A stretch of DNA of 64,000 bases, from the NCBI GenBank assembly GCA_965224675.1, contig CBDDAA010000002.1:310001-374000 (forward strand). The letters run 5' to 3'. The notes under the pieces are model-generated. The model did no database searches. It was not told the origin of the DNA and was given only the letters and a program-made list of their open reading frames with translations. Made by a program: the position numbers and the translations under genes. The stretch comes from UBA7957 sp965224675. Lineage in GTDB: Bacteria > Pseudomonadota > Gammaproteobacteria > Granulosicoccales > Granulosicoccaceae. Positions within the stretch are counted from its first letter, which is position 1, and every line of letters starts with the position of its first letter. Positions 17,683 through 26,592 of this stretch are shown piece by piece.

Positions 17683-19062
17683 TTGAAAACAACTGACCCT
17701 AACATTTTGGACAGCAGACGCGCAGGTGTATTGCTTCATCCCACCTCATTACCTAACGGCGTATTCGATCAATACGTTTTTGATTGGCTGGATTTCATGT
17801 CAGATGCAGGCTTAAGCGTTTGGCAAATGTTACCGTTGGGTGTACCTCAGTCTGGAAATTCACCTTACCAATGCAACTCTGCGTTTGCGATTAACCCGGC
17901 ATTTGTAGAACAAAGTTATCTGGCGACTGCAGAATATACGCTTGACACCTATCAGGAGTGGATGCTCAAACAACAACACTGGTTGGATGATTACGCACTC
18001 TTTGCGTCATTAAAAGAGCAGTTTAATACACAACCCTGGTATGAATGGCCAGATGCGATTCGACGCAGATGCCCGGAAGCTCTGCAGGAATTTAGAGAAA
18101 AAAATCAGAAAAAAACCCTGGCTATAAAATGGACACAATTCAGGCTATTCACACGCTGGCAGGAAATTCGTAATTATGCTCGCAAACGGGGTATCTATCT
18201 TTTTGGTGATATGCCGATCTTTGTTGCTCATGATAGTGCGGATGTCTGGGCAAACCCTGATTATTTTCTACTGGATGAGCAAGGTCAGCCGACGGTGGTT
18301 GCTGGTGTTCCTCCAGATTATTTTTCTGAAACCGGGCAAAGATGGGGTAACCCTCATTATCATTGGGAAAATCTTAAGAAAAATGATTTCGATTGGTGGA
18401 TACGACGTTTGGAATCACACTTCGAGTGGTTTGATATTGTCCGCATCGATCATTTTCGTGGGCTAGAATCAGTTTGGGAAATAAGTCGTCATTGCCCGAC
18501 CGCAATTGAGGGTCAGTGGCAAACTGTACCAGGTGAACAACTACTAAAATCTGTAGCAGACAAATATGGCTATTTACCACTGGTTGCCGAAGATTTGGGA
18601 ATCATCACACCTGAAGTTATTGCCTTACGGGATAAATTTCAATTGCCAGGAATGGCTGTATTGCAGTTTTCTTTTGACGCATTTGACGATAATCCACATA
18701 AACCCAAGAACATCAATAATAATACTGTTGTTTACTCTGGAACGCATGATAATGACACGATTAAAGGTTGGTTTGATTCACTTGACGAAAACATCCAAAA
18801 CCATGTGATATCTCAGATCAACGCAACTTCATCCGATAATATTGTTGATACGATGATCACACTAACACTCAATACACAAGCCAATCTTGCTATTATACCT
18901 TTACAGGATTTTCTCGGCTTGGGCTCTGATGCCCGTATGAACACCCCGGCAACCATCGACCGCAACTGGCACTGGCAATATAGTCCCGATCAAATCACTG
19001 CGAAGATCTCATCGAATATTCGTTATAATATTGAATCTTCCGGAAGATTAATAAATGTCTGA
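17683..19062 (+). CDS. malQ: 4-alpha-glucanotransferase (amylomaltase), GH77
   Basis: Transfers alpha-1,4-glucan segments and disproportionates short malto-oligosaccharides released in glycogen turnover. GH77 motifs are visible in order: GVLLHPTSLPNG, WQMLPLGVPQ with SPYQCNSAFA, GDMPIFVAHDSADVW, the nucleophile region RIDHFRG, the acid region VAEDLG and YSGTHDNDT. At 459 aa it lacks the long N-terminal extension of E. coli MalQ (about 690 aa) and is slightly below the usual 480-510. The start is a TTG with an AAAGGA box seven bases before it, and no ATG is nearby. It overlaps glgB by 8 bases, so it belongs to the same operon. Confidence 0.93.
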   Translation: MKTTDPNILDSRRAGVLLHPTSLPNGVFDQYVFDWLDFMSDAGLSVWQMLPLGVPQSGNSPYQCNSAFAINPAFVEQSYLATAEYTLDTYQEWMLKQQHWLDDYALFASLKEQFNTQPWYEWPDAIRRRCPEALQEFREKNQKKTLAIKWTQFRLFTRWQEIRNYARKRGIYLFGDMPIFVAHDSADVWANPDYFLLDEQGQPTVVAGVPPDYFSETGQRWGNPHYHWENLKKNDFDWWIRRLESHFEWFDIVRIDHFRGLESVWEISRHCPTAIEGQWQTVPGEQLLKSVADKYGYLPLVAEDLGIITPEVIALRDKFQLPGMAVLQFSFDAFDDNPHKPKNINNNTVVYSGTHDNDTIKGWFDSLDENIQNHVISQINATSSDNIVDTMITLTLNTQANLAIIPLQDFLGLGSDARMNTPATIDRNWHWQYSPDQITAKISSNIRYNIESSGRLINV

Positions 19063-21229
19063 CCCTTCGCATTTACAACGACTGCAATCCGGCTCTCACC
19101 ACGATCCATTTCAATACCTGGGGCGCCACAAGAGTGCGGACGGACACAACATTATACGCGCCTATATGCCAAATGCTGAAGAACTGAAAATCGACGGTCA
19201 TGGTAAGATGCAGCGGGTTGAAAATACAGATCTGTTTATTGCAGTACTTGACAAGCCAGACATAACACCTTTGCATTATTCCTTGAATTGGCAGGAAAAA
19301 AACAATGGTGGCTGGCATAGCTCTGTTTCTCCCTACTCATTTTCACCACAATTGGAAGATTTTGATTTGCATTTGTTTTCGTCCGGAAAACACTTGCACG
19401 CCTACCGTTTTTTGGGGGCACATTTAAAAACCGTAGATAACATCGAAGGCTGCCAATTTGCAGTTTGGGCACCAAATGTAAAACGAGTTAGTGTTGTAGG
19501 TGATTTTAATGGTTGGCATGGGTTGAGACATCCCATGCGAAGTCGCGGACAATCCGCCGTGTGGGAAATCTTTATTCCAGCGCTACACAAAGGCGACAAC
19601 TATAAATTTGAAATACTTACTGAACATGGCAAGATCATAATAAAATGTGACCCCTATGGACAATCCATGCCATTGCGTCCAGACACCACTTCCCAAATAA
19701 TCGATAATACACCTTATCAATGGACCGATAAAAGCTGGTTGGCGTCACGTTCTCAATTCGATTGGCTGCATAAGGCGATCAGTATCTATGAGGTACATGC
19801 CGGTTCCTGGCGACTAACGCCAGAAGGGCATTTTATGAATTGGCGTGAATTGGCTGATCAGTTAGTGCCCTATGTGAAACACCTCAACTACACACATATT
19901 GAATTACTTCCCATTACTGAGCATCCATTGGATAAGTCCTGGGGTTATCAAGTAAGTGGATACTTCGCACCAACTTCCCGATTCGGTTCAGCCGATGATT
20001 TTCGTTATTTCATTAATCTTTCCCATCAGAATAAAATCGGCGTGATTCTCGATTGGGTGCCAGCGCACTTTCCCAAAGATGATTTTGCACTGGCACAGTT
20101 TAATGGTGTACCTTTGTATGAGCATAGTGATCCACGTAGGGGTGAACATCAGGATTGGGGGACGCTCATATTCGATTATGATCGTAATGAAGTAAGAAAT
20201 TTTCTTTTAACCAATGCAATCTTCTGGTTAGAGGAATTCCATATTGATGGTTTACGCGTAGATGCAGTTGCCTCTATGCTCTATCTGGATTATTCACGCA
20301 GTATTGGCCAGTGGTTACCAAACGAATTTGGTGGCCGGGAAAATCTTGAAGCCATTGCATTTTTACGGGAGATGAACAAAAATGTTCATCATTTATTTCC
20401 GGACGTACTCACCTTTGCTGAAGAATCCACTGCTTGGCCTATGGTTTCACGCCCGCTGGAACAAGGCGGCCTGGGTTTCTCAATCAAATGGAATATGGGT
20501 TGGATGAACGATACGCTCGCGTATATTGAGCAAGATCCAATCAATCGCAAATATCATCACGATAAACTGACATTTAGCCAACTATATGCCTGGACTGAGA
20601 ATTTCGTTCTGCCTTTCTCACATGACGAAGTTGTTCACCTCAAACACAGTATGCTCGATAAAATGCCTGGCGACTCATGGCAAAAATTTGCAAATTTGAG
20701 GCTCTTGTTCGCTTGGCAATATGCCCACCCTGGGAAAAAACTTCAATTTATGGGCAATGAATTCGGGCAGTGGCGGGAATGGGATGAGAAAAACGCACTC
20801 GACTGGTTTTTGATGAAAAAAAACAACCATTCCGGCTTGCATTTATTATCCAAAGATCTTAATACACTATATAGAAATGAGCCTGGCCTGCATTTTAACG
20901 ATTTTTTAGTTGATGGATTTCGCTGGATTAATTGCGATGACTCAAAACATTCAATTATCAACCTGATCAGGCAATCAAACATACCTGAAGAAGCCATTAT
21001 TTGCTGTTTAAATTTCACACCCGTAGTTCGCAGGAACTACCGTATTGGAATACCATCAGATCACGACTATGTGGAAATACTCAATACTGACAACCATTGC
21101 TACGGCGGCTCGGATGTTGGCAACAAATCAATAATCCCAACTCAATCACAAACGTGGAATGGATTTGAACATTCGATCAGCATCACAATCCCTCCACTGG
21201 CTGGTGTTTTTCTAAAGGCTGTAAATTGA
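19055..21229 (+). CDS. glgB: 1,4-alpha-glucan branching enzyme, GH13
   Basis: Introduces alpha-1,6 branches into glycogen. 724 aa, full length. An N-terminal beta-sandwich is followed by a CBM48 domain (FAVWAPNVKRVSVVGDFNGW, about residues 135-160), then the GH13 barrel. The catalytic set is visible: nucleophile D403 in GLRVDAV, acid/base E456 in TFAEES and transition-state D524 in FSHDEV. MDWVPAHF is replaced by LDWVPAHF, as in many branching enzymes. The ATG at 19055 overlaps the end of malQ, and the stop overlaps the start of glgA, so the reading is tightly coupled across all three. Confidence 0.96.
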   Translation: MSDPSHLQRLQSGSHHDPFQYLGRHKSADGHNIIRAYMPNAEELKIDGHGKMQRVENTDLFIAVLDKPDITPLHYSLNWQEKNNGGWHSSVSPYSFSPQLEDFDLHLFSSGKHLHAYRFLGAHLKTVDNIEGCQFAVWAPNVKRVSVVGDFNGWHGLRHPMRSRGQSAVWEIFIPALHKGDNYKFEILTEHGKIIIKCDPYGQSMPLRPDTTSQIIDNTPYQWTDKSWLASRSQFDWLHKAISIYEVHAGSWRLTPEGHFMNWRELADQLVPYVKHLNYTHIELLPITEHPLDKSWGYQVSGYFAPTSRFGSADDFRYFINLSHQNKIGVILDWVPAHFPKDDFALAQFNGVPLYEHSDPRRGEHQDWGTLIFDYDRNEVRNFLLTNAIFWLEEFHIDGLRVDAVASMLYLDYSRSIGQWLPNEFGGRENLEAIAFLREMNKNVHHLFPDVLTFAEESTAWPMVSRPLEQGGLGFSIKWNMGWMNDTLAYIEQDPINRKYHHDKLTFSQLYAWTENFVLPFSHDEVVHLKHSMLDKMPGDSWQKFANLRLLFAWQYAHPGKKLQFMGNEFGQWREWDEKNALDWFLMKKNNHSGLHLLSKDLNTLYRNEPGLHFNDFLVDGFRWINCDDSKHSIINLIRQSNIPEEAIICCLNFTPVVRRNYRIGIPSDHDYVEILNTDNHCYGGSDVGNKSIIPTQSQTWNGFEHSISITIPPLAGVFLKAVN

Positions 21230-22683
21230 ACATTCTGTTTGTTTGTAGCGAAGTTTACCCACTAAACAAAACGGGTGGTCTCGGCGATGTAGCCTATGGC
21301 CTGCCGCATGCATTACAAAAATCCGCTGCCAGGGTTCACCTCCTGATCCCCGCCTACCGCGATCTGATAGCTCAGCTCGAAAACGTTCATCTGCTGGCAA
21401 AGCTGGATGTTAGTGGTGAAGGCCGTTTACATAGTGTCCGTCTGTTAAAAGCCACACATCCTGATATAGAATTTGATCTGTACCTGGTGGATTGTCAGCC
21501 TTTGTATGATCGTCCCGGTAACCCGTACCAGCAAGCTAACGGCGAAGATTGGCCCGATAACGCTGAACGATTTAGCGTATTTTCCCGTGTAGCCGTACAA
21601 CTCGCTATTGACTCTCTTGGCCTGGACTGGAAACCAGATGTGGTTCACTGCCATGATTGGCAATCGGGTCTGGTTGCGGCACTTTTAAGTCTCGAAGCAA
21701 ATGCGCCAAAATCGGTTTTTACTATTCACAACCTTGCCTATGGTGGTCGTTTTTCAGCCGAGAGTTACGCCAGATTACAACTACCAGAACAGCTTTGGTC
21801 TATTGCCGGGTTAGAGTTTTATGGCGAATTCTCCATGCTGAAAGCCGGAATCGTGTATGCAGATTTAGTGACGACTGTGAGTCCAACCTATGCCAGGGAA
21901 ATACTCACGCCTGAGTTTGGTCATGGCATGGAAGGCATTCTGCAGCAACATCAATACAAACTCATAGGTATCCTCAACGGTATCGATAAGAAACACTGGA
22001 ATCCGGCTACTGATCAACACTTACCCAAAAATTATAGTTCTGATAACGTCACTGAAGGGAAAAAAATCTGTAAACAGGCACTACTAAGGCTATTTGGGTT
22101 GGAAGCCAACGCGCATTTGTTAACTCACCCCTTATTCGGGCTGGTGGGACGACTTGTCGAACAAAAGGGGATAGACCTGATACTGGCTATTATTGCAAAC
22201 CTCATAGAACAAACTGAGGCCTGTTTTGTTTTTCTTGGAACCGGCGATCCACAATTTGAACGACAATTGGAAGAAATGTCCGCTCGCTACCCTACCAGAG
22301 TTAAAGTTCGCATTGGCTTTTCTGAAAAGGTTGCTCATCTTATTGAGGCAGGCGCCGATATTTTCCTTATGCCATCTCGTTTTGAACCATGTGGTTTAAA
22401 TCAGATGTATAGCCTGCACTATGGCACACCCCCGATTGTATATAACACTGGAGGCTTGGCCGACACTATTATTAATACTGGACATGACACGCTTGATCAA
22501 GGAACTGCAAACGGCTTTGTATTTAACAATCCAGACGCCGAATCTCTACTAAAAGTGGTTAATGAAGCTTTAGGATATTTCTATGACAAGCCCAACTGGT
22601 TGCGCATAATGAAAAATGGAATGGCACTTAAACTTTCATGGGATAATCGCGCCAGGGATTATCTAACATGCTACCAGCCATAA
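21226..22683 (+). CDS. glgA: Glycogen synthase (GT5)
   Basis: Elongates alpha-1,4-glucan chains from ADP-glucose. 485 aa, normal length. The N-terminal ADP-glucose site KTGGL is at residues 15-19 and the C-terminal GT-B half carries SRFEPCGLNQMYSLHYGT with the conserved acid. The start is a TTG that overlaps the glgB stop (TTGA). It is supported by the fixed spacing between start and MNILFVCSEVYP, the usual N-terminus. No ATG is available nearby. The ADP-glucose comes from the two glgC products in the same locus. Confidence 0.95.
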   Translation: MNILFVCSEVYPLNKTGGLGDVAYGLPHALQKSAARVHLLIPAYRDLIAQLENVHLLAKLDVSGEGRLHSVRLLKATHPDIEFDLYLVDCQPLYDRPGNPYQQANGEDWPDNAERFSVFSRVAVQLAIDSLGLDWKPDVVHCHDWQSGLVAALLSLEANAPKSVFTIHNLAYGGRFSAESYARLQLPEQLWSIAGLEFYGEFSMLKAGIVYADLVTTVSPTYAREILTPEFGHGMEGILQQHQYKLIGILNGIDKKHWNPATDQHLPKNYSSDNVTEGKKICKQALLRLFGLEANAHLLTHPLFGLVGRLVEQKGIDLILAIIANLIEQTEACFVFLGTGDPQFERQLEEMSARYPTRVKVRIGFSEKVAHLIEAGADIFLMPSRFEPCGLNQMYSLHYGTPPIVYNTGGLADTIINTGHDTLDQGTANGFVFNNPDAESLLKVVNEALGYFYDKPNWLRIMKNGMALKLSWDNRARDYLTCYQP

Positions 22684-22708
22684 AACTATCTAAGCGGAGA
22701 AATAACGA

Positions 22709-25216
22709 TTGCTTAAGAATAAAAATAATTCTTTGCCGCACTGTGACGAGAATAGTTTAAAAAATTTACCCACCTCCGCAGATGCGCTGTCTGAGGATTT
22801 TCAACACTACCTCAATTATCATCTGGGGCGAAGTGAGGCATGCGCTCCTAATCATATTTATGAGGCTTTAGCTTTAACCATTCGTGATAGATTAATGCCA
22901 GGTTGGAGAAAAACCCGCATAGCAACAAAAGCAAAAGGTGTCAGACGCGTTTACTACCTATCTCTCGAATTCTTGATCGGAAGGGCTTTGGGCAACCACC
23001 TTCTCAACCTGGACTTAAGCCAACAAACCCGTGATGCCTTGCTTAAGCATACAGCTCAACTTGAAGATATCGAAGATGCGGAAGCCGACGCTGGCCTTGG
23101 AAACGGTGGATTAGGAAGATTGGCCGCCTGTTTCATGGATAGTTGCGCAACCTTACAACTACCCGTTATTGGCTATGGAATTCGCTATGAATACGGCATG
23201 TTTCGCCAACTTATTAACAATGGCTACCAAACTGAAGAACCCGATCACTGGTTGTTAAACGGTAACCCATGGGAAATATGTCGGGCAGAATATACTCAAA
23301 CCATACAATTTGCAGGACACATTGAACACCGTATTGATGAGCGAGGGATAAATAAAGCCTGTTGGATAGACACCAAAGACGTCTTAGCAGTGCCCTATGA
23401 CATGCCAGTATCCGGATTTGAGAACGGCACAGTGAATACACTGCGTCTGTGGAAAGCAACCGCAACCGATATATTTAACCTGGATGAATTCAATGCAGGA
23501 GAATACCCGGAATCAGTAGCTGCTAAAAATGATGCTGAGCATATATCGATGGTGCTTTATCCAAACGATGCCAGTGAGAATGGAAAAGCACTGAGACTCA
23601 AGCAACAGTACTTTCTGGCATCTGCCAGCATCCAGGACGTAATCCGACTTTGGGAAGAAAATGAAGGATCTGACTTTGATCGATTCGCAGCGTTAAATGT
23701 GTTCCAAATGAATGATACACATCCGACTATCGCGGTTGCTGAACTGATGCGGATTTTAGTCGATAAGAAAAACCTTGATTGGGATACAGCGTGGGATATT
23801 ACAAAACAGTGTATGGCTTATACAAATCATACATTACTGCCAGAAGCGCTTGAACGATGGTCTGTTGCATTGTTTGAAAGACTACTGCCTCGCCTGCTCG
23901 ATATTATTTATCGGATCAATGCAGAGTTCCTTAATCTGGTAGCACGTAAATGGCCAGGCAACAACGGCCGATTACAAAGAATGTCAATTATTGAAGAAGG
24001 CGATCAAAAGCAGATTCGTATGGCCCATCTTGGCATTGTCGGAAGCTACTCTGTAAATGGTGTAGCCGCTTTACATTCACGTTTGTTAACTGAGGGTCTT
24101 TTTAACGATTTTTACCAACTATGGCCAGAAAAATTTAACAACAAAACCAACGGCGTTACACCCCGTCGCTGGATTGCGCATGCCAATCCACTTCTCAGCA
24201 CTTTGATCACTAAAAAAATTGGCAAAACCTGGAAAGCGGATTTGAGTGAAGTTTCCAAGCTCAAAGATTATGCAAATGACGAGTTATTTAAACATCAATG
24301 GCACACTGTAAAAACAGACAACAAAAAACGGCTTGCAAAGTTGGTGAAAACACTATGCAACGTGGATTTTAATACCCAATCATTGTTTGATATTCAGGTT
24401 AAACGAATTCATGAATATAAGCGTCAGCTACTGAATTTATTGCACGTGATTCACTTATACAGGCGGTTAAAACAGAACGACAGCGCAAACTGGGTCAATC
24501 GGTGCGTACTGATTGGCGGCAAGGCAGCACCAGGATATGAGATTGCCAAAAGTATTATTAAATTAACCAATAATATTGCTAATACTGTTAATCAAGACCC
24601 TGATATTGGCGACAAACTTAAAATGGTGTTCTTACCCAACTACAACGTCTCTGCCATGGAAATTATCGCTCCCGCAGCAGACTTATCAGAGCAGATTTCG
24701 ACTGCGGGAAAGGAAGCATCCGGCACTGGTAATATGAAATTTATGATGAATGGGGCACTGACAATTGGAACCTATGACGGCGCTAATATTGAAATCCTTG
24801 AAGCCGTAGGTGAGGAAAACTTTTTTCTGTTCGGATTAAAGGCTGAGGAAGTCGATGAGCTGAAGAAACACTACAATCCGCAACTATTTATTGAATCAGA
24901 TCCGGACCTACGAGCAGTTATGCAACTACTGGAATCTGATCAATTTAACATTTCTGAACCTGGAATTTTTGCCAATATAATCAGCTCACTCAAGGATCCC
25001 CATGACCCATGGGTAACATTAGCGGATTTCAGAAGTTTCATAGATGCCCAGGAACGCGTCGCTGATCTATGGAGGAACCACAATGAGTGGACAAGGAAAA
25101 GTATTCTCAATACGGCATTTAGTGGTTTTTTCTCCACTGATAGAACCATCCATGACTATAACCAAGGCATATGGAAACTGGATCGGCTTGTTGTCAACTG
25201 TAATCAGCAAATTTGA
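22709..25216 (+). CDS. glgP: Glycogen phosphorylase (GT35)
   Basis: Releases glucose-1-phosphate from the non-reducing ends of glycogen, with pyridoxal phosphate as cofactor. 835 aa, as expected. The PLP lysine is K677 in ASGTGNMKF. Other family blocks are EDAEADAGLGNGGLGRLAACF, NMNDTHP-like QMNDTHPTIAV and the VKRIHEYKRQLLN loop. The start is a TTG with a GGAGA box upstream, 25 bases after glgA. It is the last gene of the rightward operon. A hairpin follows the stop. The synthesis and degradation enzymes share one transcript, so flux is probably set by allostery and not by transcription (inference). Confidence 0.95.
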   Translation: MLKNKNNSLPHCDENSLKNLPTSADALSEDFQHYLNYHLGRSEACAPNHIYEALALTIRDRLMPGWRKTRIATKAKGVRRVYYLSLEFLIGRALGNHLLNLDLSQQTRDALLKHTAQLEDIEDAEADAGLGNGGLGRLAACFMDSCATLQLPVIGYGIRYEYGMFRQLINNGYQTEEPDHWLLNGNPWEICRAEYTQTIQFAGHIEHRIDERGINKACWIDTKDVLAVPYDMPVSGFENGTVNTLRLWKATATDIFNLDEFNAGEYPESVAAKNDAEHISMVLYPNDASENGKALRLKQQYFLASASIQDVIRLWEENEGSDFDRFAALNVFQMNDTHPTIAVAELMRILVDKKNLDWDTAWDITKQCMAYTNHTLLPEALERWSVALFERLLPRLLDIIYRINAEFLNLVARKWPGNNGRLQRMSIIEEGDQKQIRMAHLGIVGSYSVNGVAALHSRLLTEGLFNDFYQLWPEKFNNKTNGVTPRRWIAHANPLLSTLITKKIGKTWKADLSEVSKLKDYANDELFKHQWHTVKTDNKKRLAKLVKTLCNVDFNTQSLFDIQVKRIHEYKRQLLNLLHVIHLYRRLKQNDSANWVNRCVLIGGKAAPGYEIAKSIIKLTNNIANTVNQDPDIGDKLKMVFLPNYNVSAMEIIAPAADLSEQISTAGKEASGTGNMKFMMNGALTIGTYDGANIEILEAVGEENFFLFGLKAEEVDELKKHYNPQLFIESDPDLRAVMQLLESDQFNISEPGIFANIISSLKDPHDPWVTLADFRSFIDAQERVADLWRNHNEWTRKSILNTAFSGFFSTDRTIHDYNQGIWKLDRLVVNCNQQI

Positions 25217-25219
25217 ACA

Positions 25220-25245
25220 AAATTGCAAGCCAATTGGCGCAATTT
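25220..25245 (+). terminator. Hairpin after glgP
   Basis: Four bases after the glgP stop codon, AAATTGC pairs with GCAATTT, enclosing a second GCC/GGC stem around AATT. Position suits the end of the glycogen operon. There is no clean T tract, so I call it a probable, not a certain, terminator. Confidence 0.5.
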
Positions 25246-25366
25246 AGTAATTAGCTGTGTGTATCTCACACTTTTCACACAAATAAACTGCTTTTAGTGA
25301 TGTGCTTCTTTAGTATTGATACAGAACTAAAAACAATTCATTATATCAATAACTTAATAGATAAGT

Positions 25367-25873
25367 ATGCAGAGTTTAATAACCTTGTCCGAGCAACCTC
25401 TCGACTACGTTCAACCACGGCGAAAAGTTCATAACCGCCGTAAATTTTCAACAAAAACAATATTTAACGGATTCATCAATCCACGACGAAAATCGAACCG
25501 AAGGGTAGATGACAAACCTTATGCCATATTAGACAATTATGGCTGGGTTGAAATGTTATGCGCGATTGCTTTGCTGGTTTTCTCTTTTACAGATGCGACC
25601 TTTACATTATTACTGATCGACAGAGGAGGAGAGGAACTCAATCCGGTAATGAATTATTTTTTACAGCGGGGCACTTCCGAATTCATAGCGGTAAAAATGT
25701 TGATTCCGTTCCTGACTGTTTTCTTTTTTATTGCTTCCTGGAATTTTCTTTTCTGCTCACTTTTTCGCACCAGGAACATTATGTTCTTCTGCCTGTTAAT
25801 CTATACCGTACTCATTGCCTATGAACTCACTCTTCTGGCACAAGCCTACCCAGAAGTATTTAACTTTATTTGA
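25367..25873 (+). CDS. Membrane protein with DUF5658-like domain
   Basis: 168 aa, function unknown. The first 60 residues are cytoplasmic and strongly basic, with three RRK/NRR clusters (for example PRRKVHNRRKF and PRRKSNRR). After that come three hydrophobic segments (about 65-85, 103-125 and 130-155). Between the first two, the FTDATFTLLL and GGEELNPVM blocks match DUF5658 proteins. The basic front could bind nucleic acid or the inner face of the membrane; this is a guess. It lies 150 bases after glgP and probably has its own promoter. Confidence 0.7.
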   Translation: MQSLITLSEQPLDYVQPRRKVHNRRKFSTKTIFNGFINPRRKSNRRVDDKPYAILDNYGWVEMLCAIALLVFSFTDATFTLLLIDRGGEELNPVMNYFLQRGTSEFIAVKMLIPFLTVFFFIASWNFLFCSLFRTRNIMFFCLLIYTVLIAYELTLLAQAYPEVFNFI

Positions 25874-26093
25874 TCACGGTAAAAGCGCTCAACCGGATAC
25901 GACAATCACCTTTGCTGTCGTGTAGCGCCGAAGAATAGTAATCCGGTTTCTGTTCTATGGTATCCTCACGAGCACAAGCTGGAACAGCTATAAGGTAATT
26001 GCGACTGAAAGACAATTAACCACAAAAAATCAAACACGACACTTAACCAAGGAGAACCATGATATCACCACTCTCCTTAGTAGCAGTAGAATT

Positions 26094-26244
26094 CTAGTAG
26101 CCTGTTGAAAAGTCTCTCATGAGTATCAGGCAAGGCAAAATCAAGCGAAAAAAACGCAGTTTACATGCACAAGTAAATGCGTATGTTTGAGCCTGGTTTT
26201 AACGCCGCATGATGCCGCCAGAGGGTTTTTCAACAAGCTGCTAG
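26094..26244. mobile_element. MITE-like element with inverted repeats and CTAG ends
   Basis: A stretch of about 150 bases bounded by CTAG on both sides. The left end (from 26098) reads TAGCCTGTTGAAAAG. The reverse complement of the right end reads CAGCTTGTTGAAAAA, so the terminal repeats agree at most positions. No coding frame of useful length lies inside. These features fit a non-autonomous miniature element. The CTAG may be a target duplication or part of the repeats. No transposase able to move it is in the window. Confidence 0.75.
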
Positions 26245-26265
26245 ACAACGCGTTGGAGAATAACC

Positions 26266-26532
26266 TTGAGATTGATCGGCATGAGTGCCTTTGTTCTGGT
26301 AGGGATTTTCACTGGCATTTTAATTACTATTTTACTGAAAGATAAATCCCCTGGATATGCAATTAATGCCGCTGTAGGCGTTCTGGGCGCATTTGTGGGA
26401 CTATTTATAAAAGATATTGCAGATATACAAGTAATAGGTAATCTGGCGGGTGCATTTATTTTTTCCTTTATGGGTGCTTTTGTTGCTCTGGCAATCGCCA
26501 ACCTCATTTATCTCAAATTATTTAGAAACTGA
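26266..26532 (+). CDS. Small GlsB/YeaQ/YmgE-like membrane protein
   Basis: 88 aa, almost entirely hydrophobic with glycine-rich helices: residues 5-25 (GMSAFVLVGIFTGILITILL), 33-50 (NAAVGVLGAFVGLFI) and 58-82. The pattern of a Gly-rich first helix, a short charged loop (KDKSPGY) and a second GxxGAFxG helix resembles the transglycosylase-associated/GlsB-type stress membrane proteins, but the match is by pattern only. I use the TTG at 26266 because GGAGA sits eight bases before it. The ATG at 26281 is an alternative (83 aa). It begins 22 bases after the MITE, which may have replaced its original leader. Confidence 0.62.
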   Translation: MRLIGMSAFVLVGIFTGILITILLKDKSPGYAINAAVGVLGAFVGLFIKDIADIQVIGNLAGAFIFSFMGAFVALAIANLIYLKLFRN

Positions 26533-26592
26533 TTTAATGTGTTCTATGCAATGCAATTCACGCAAAAACTGACTTCATACAAGCAATCGGAA

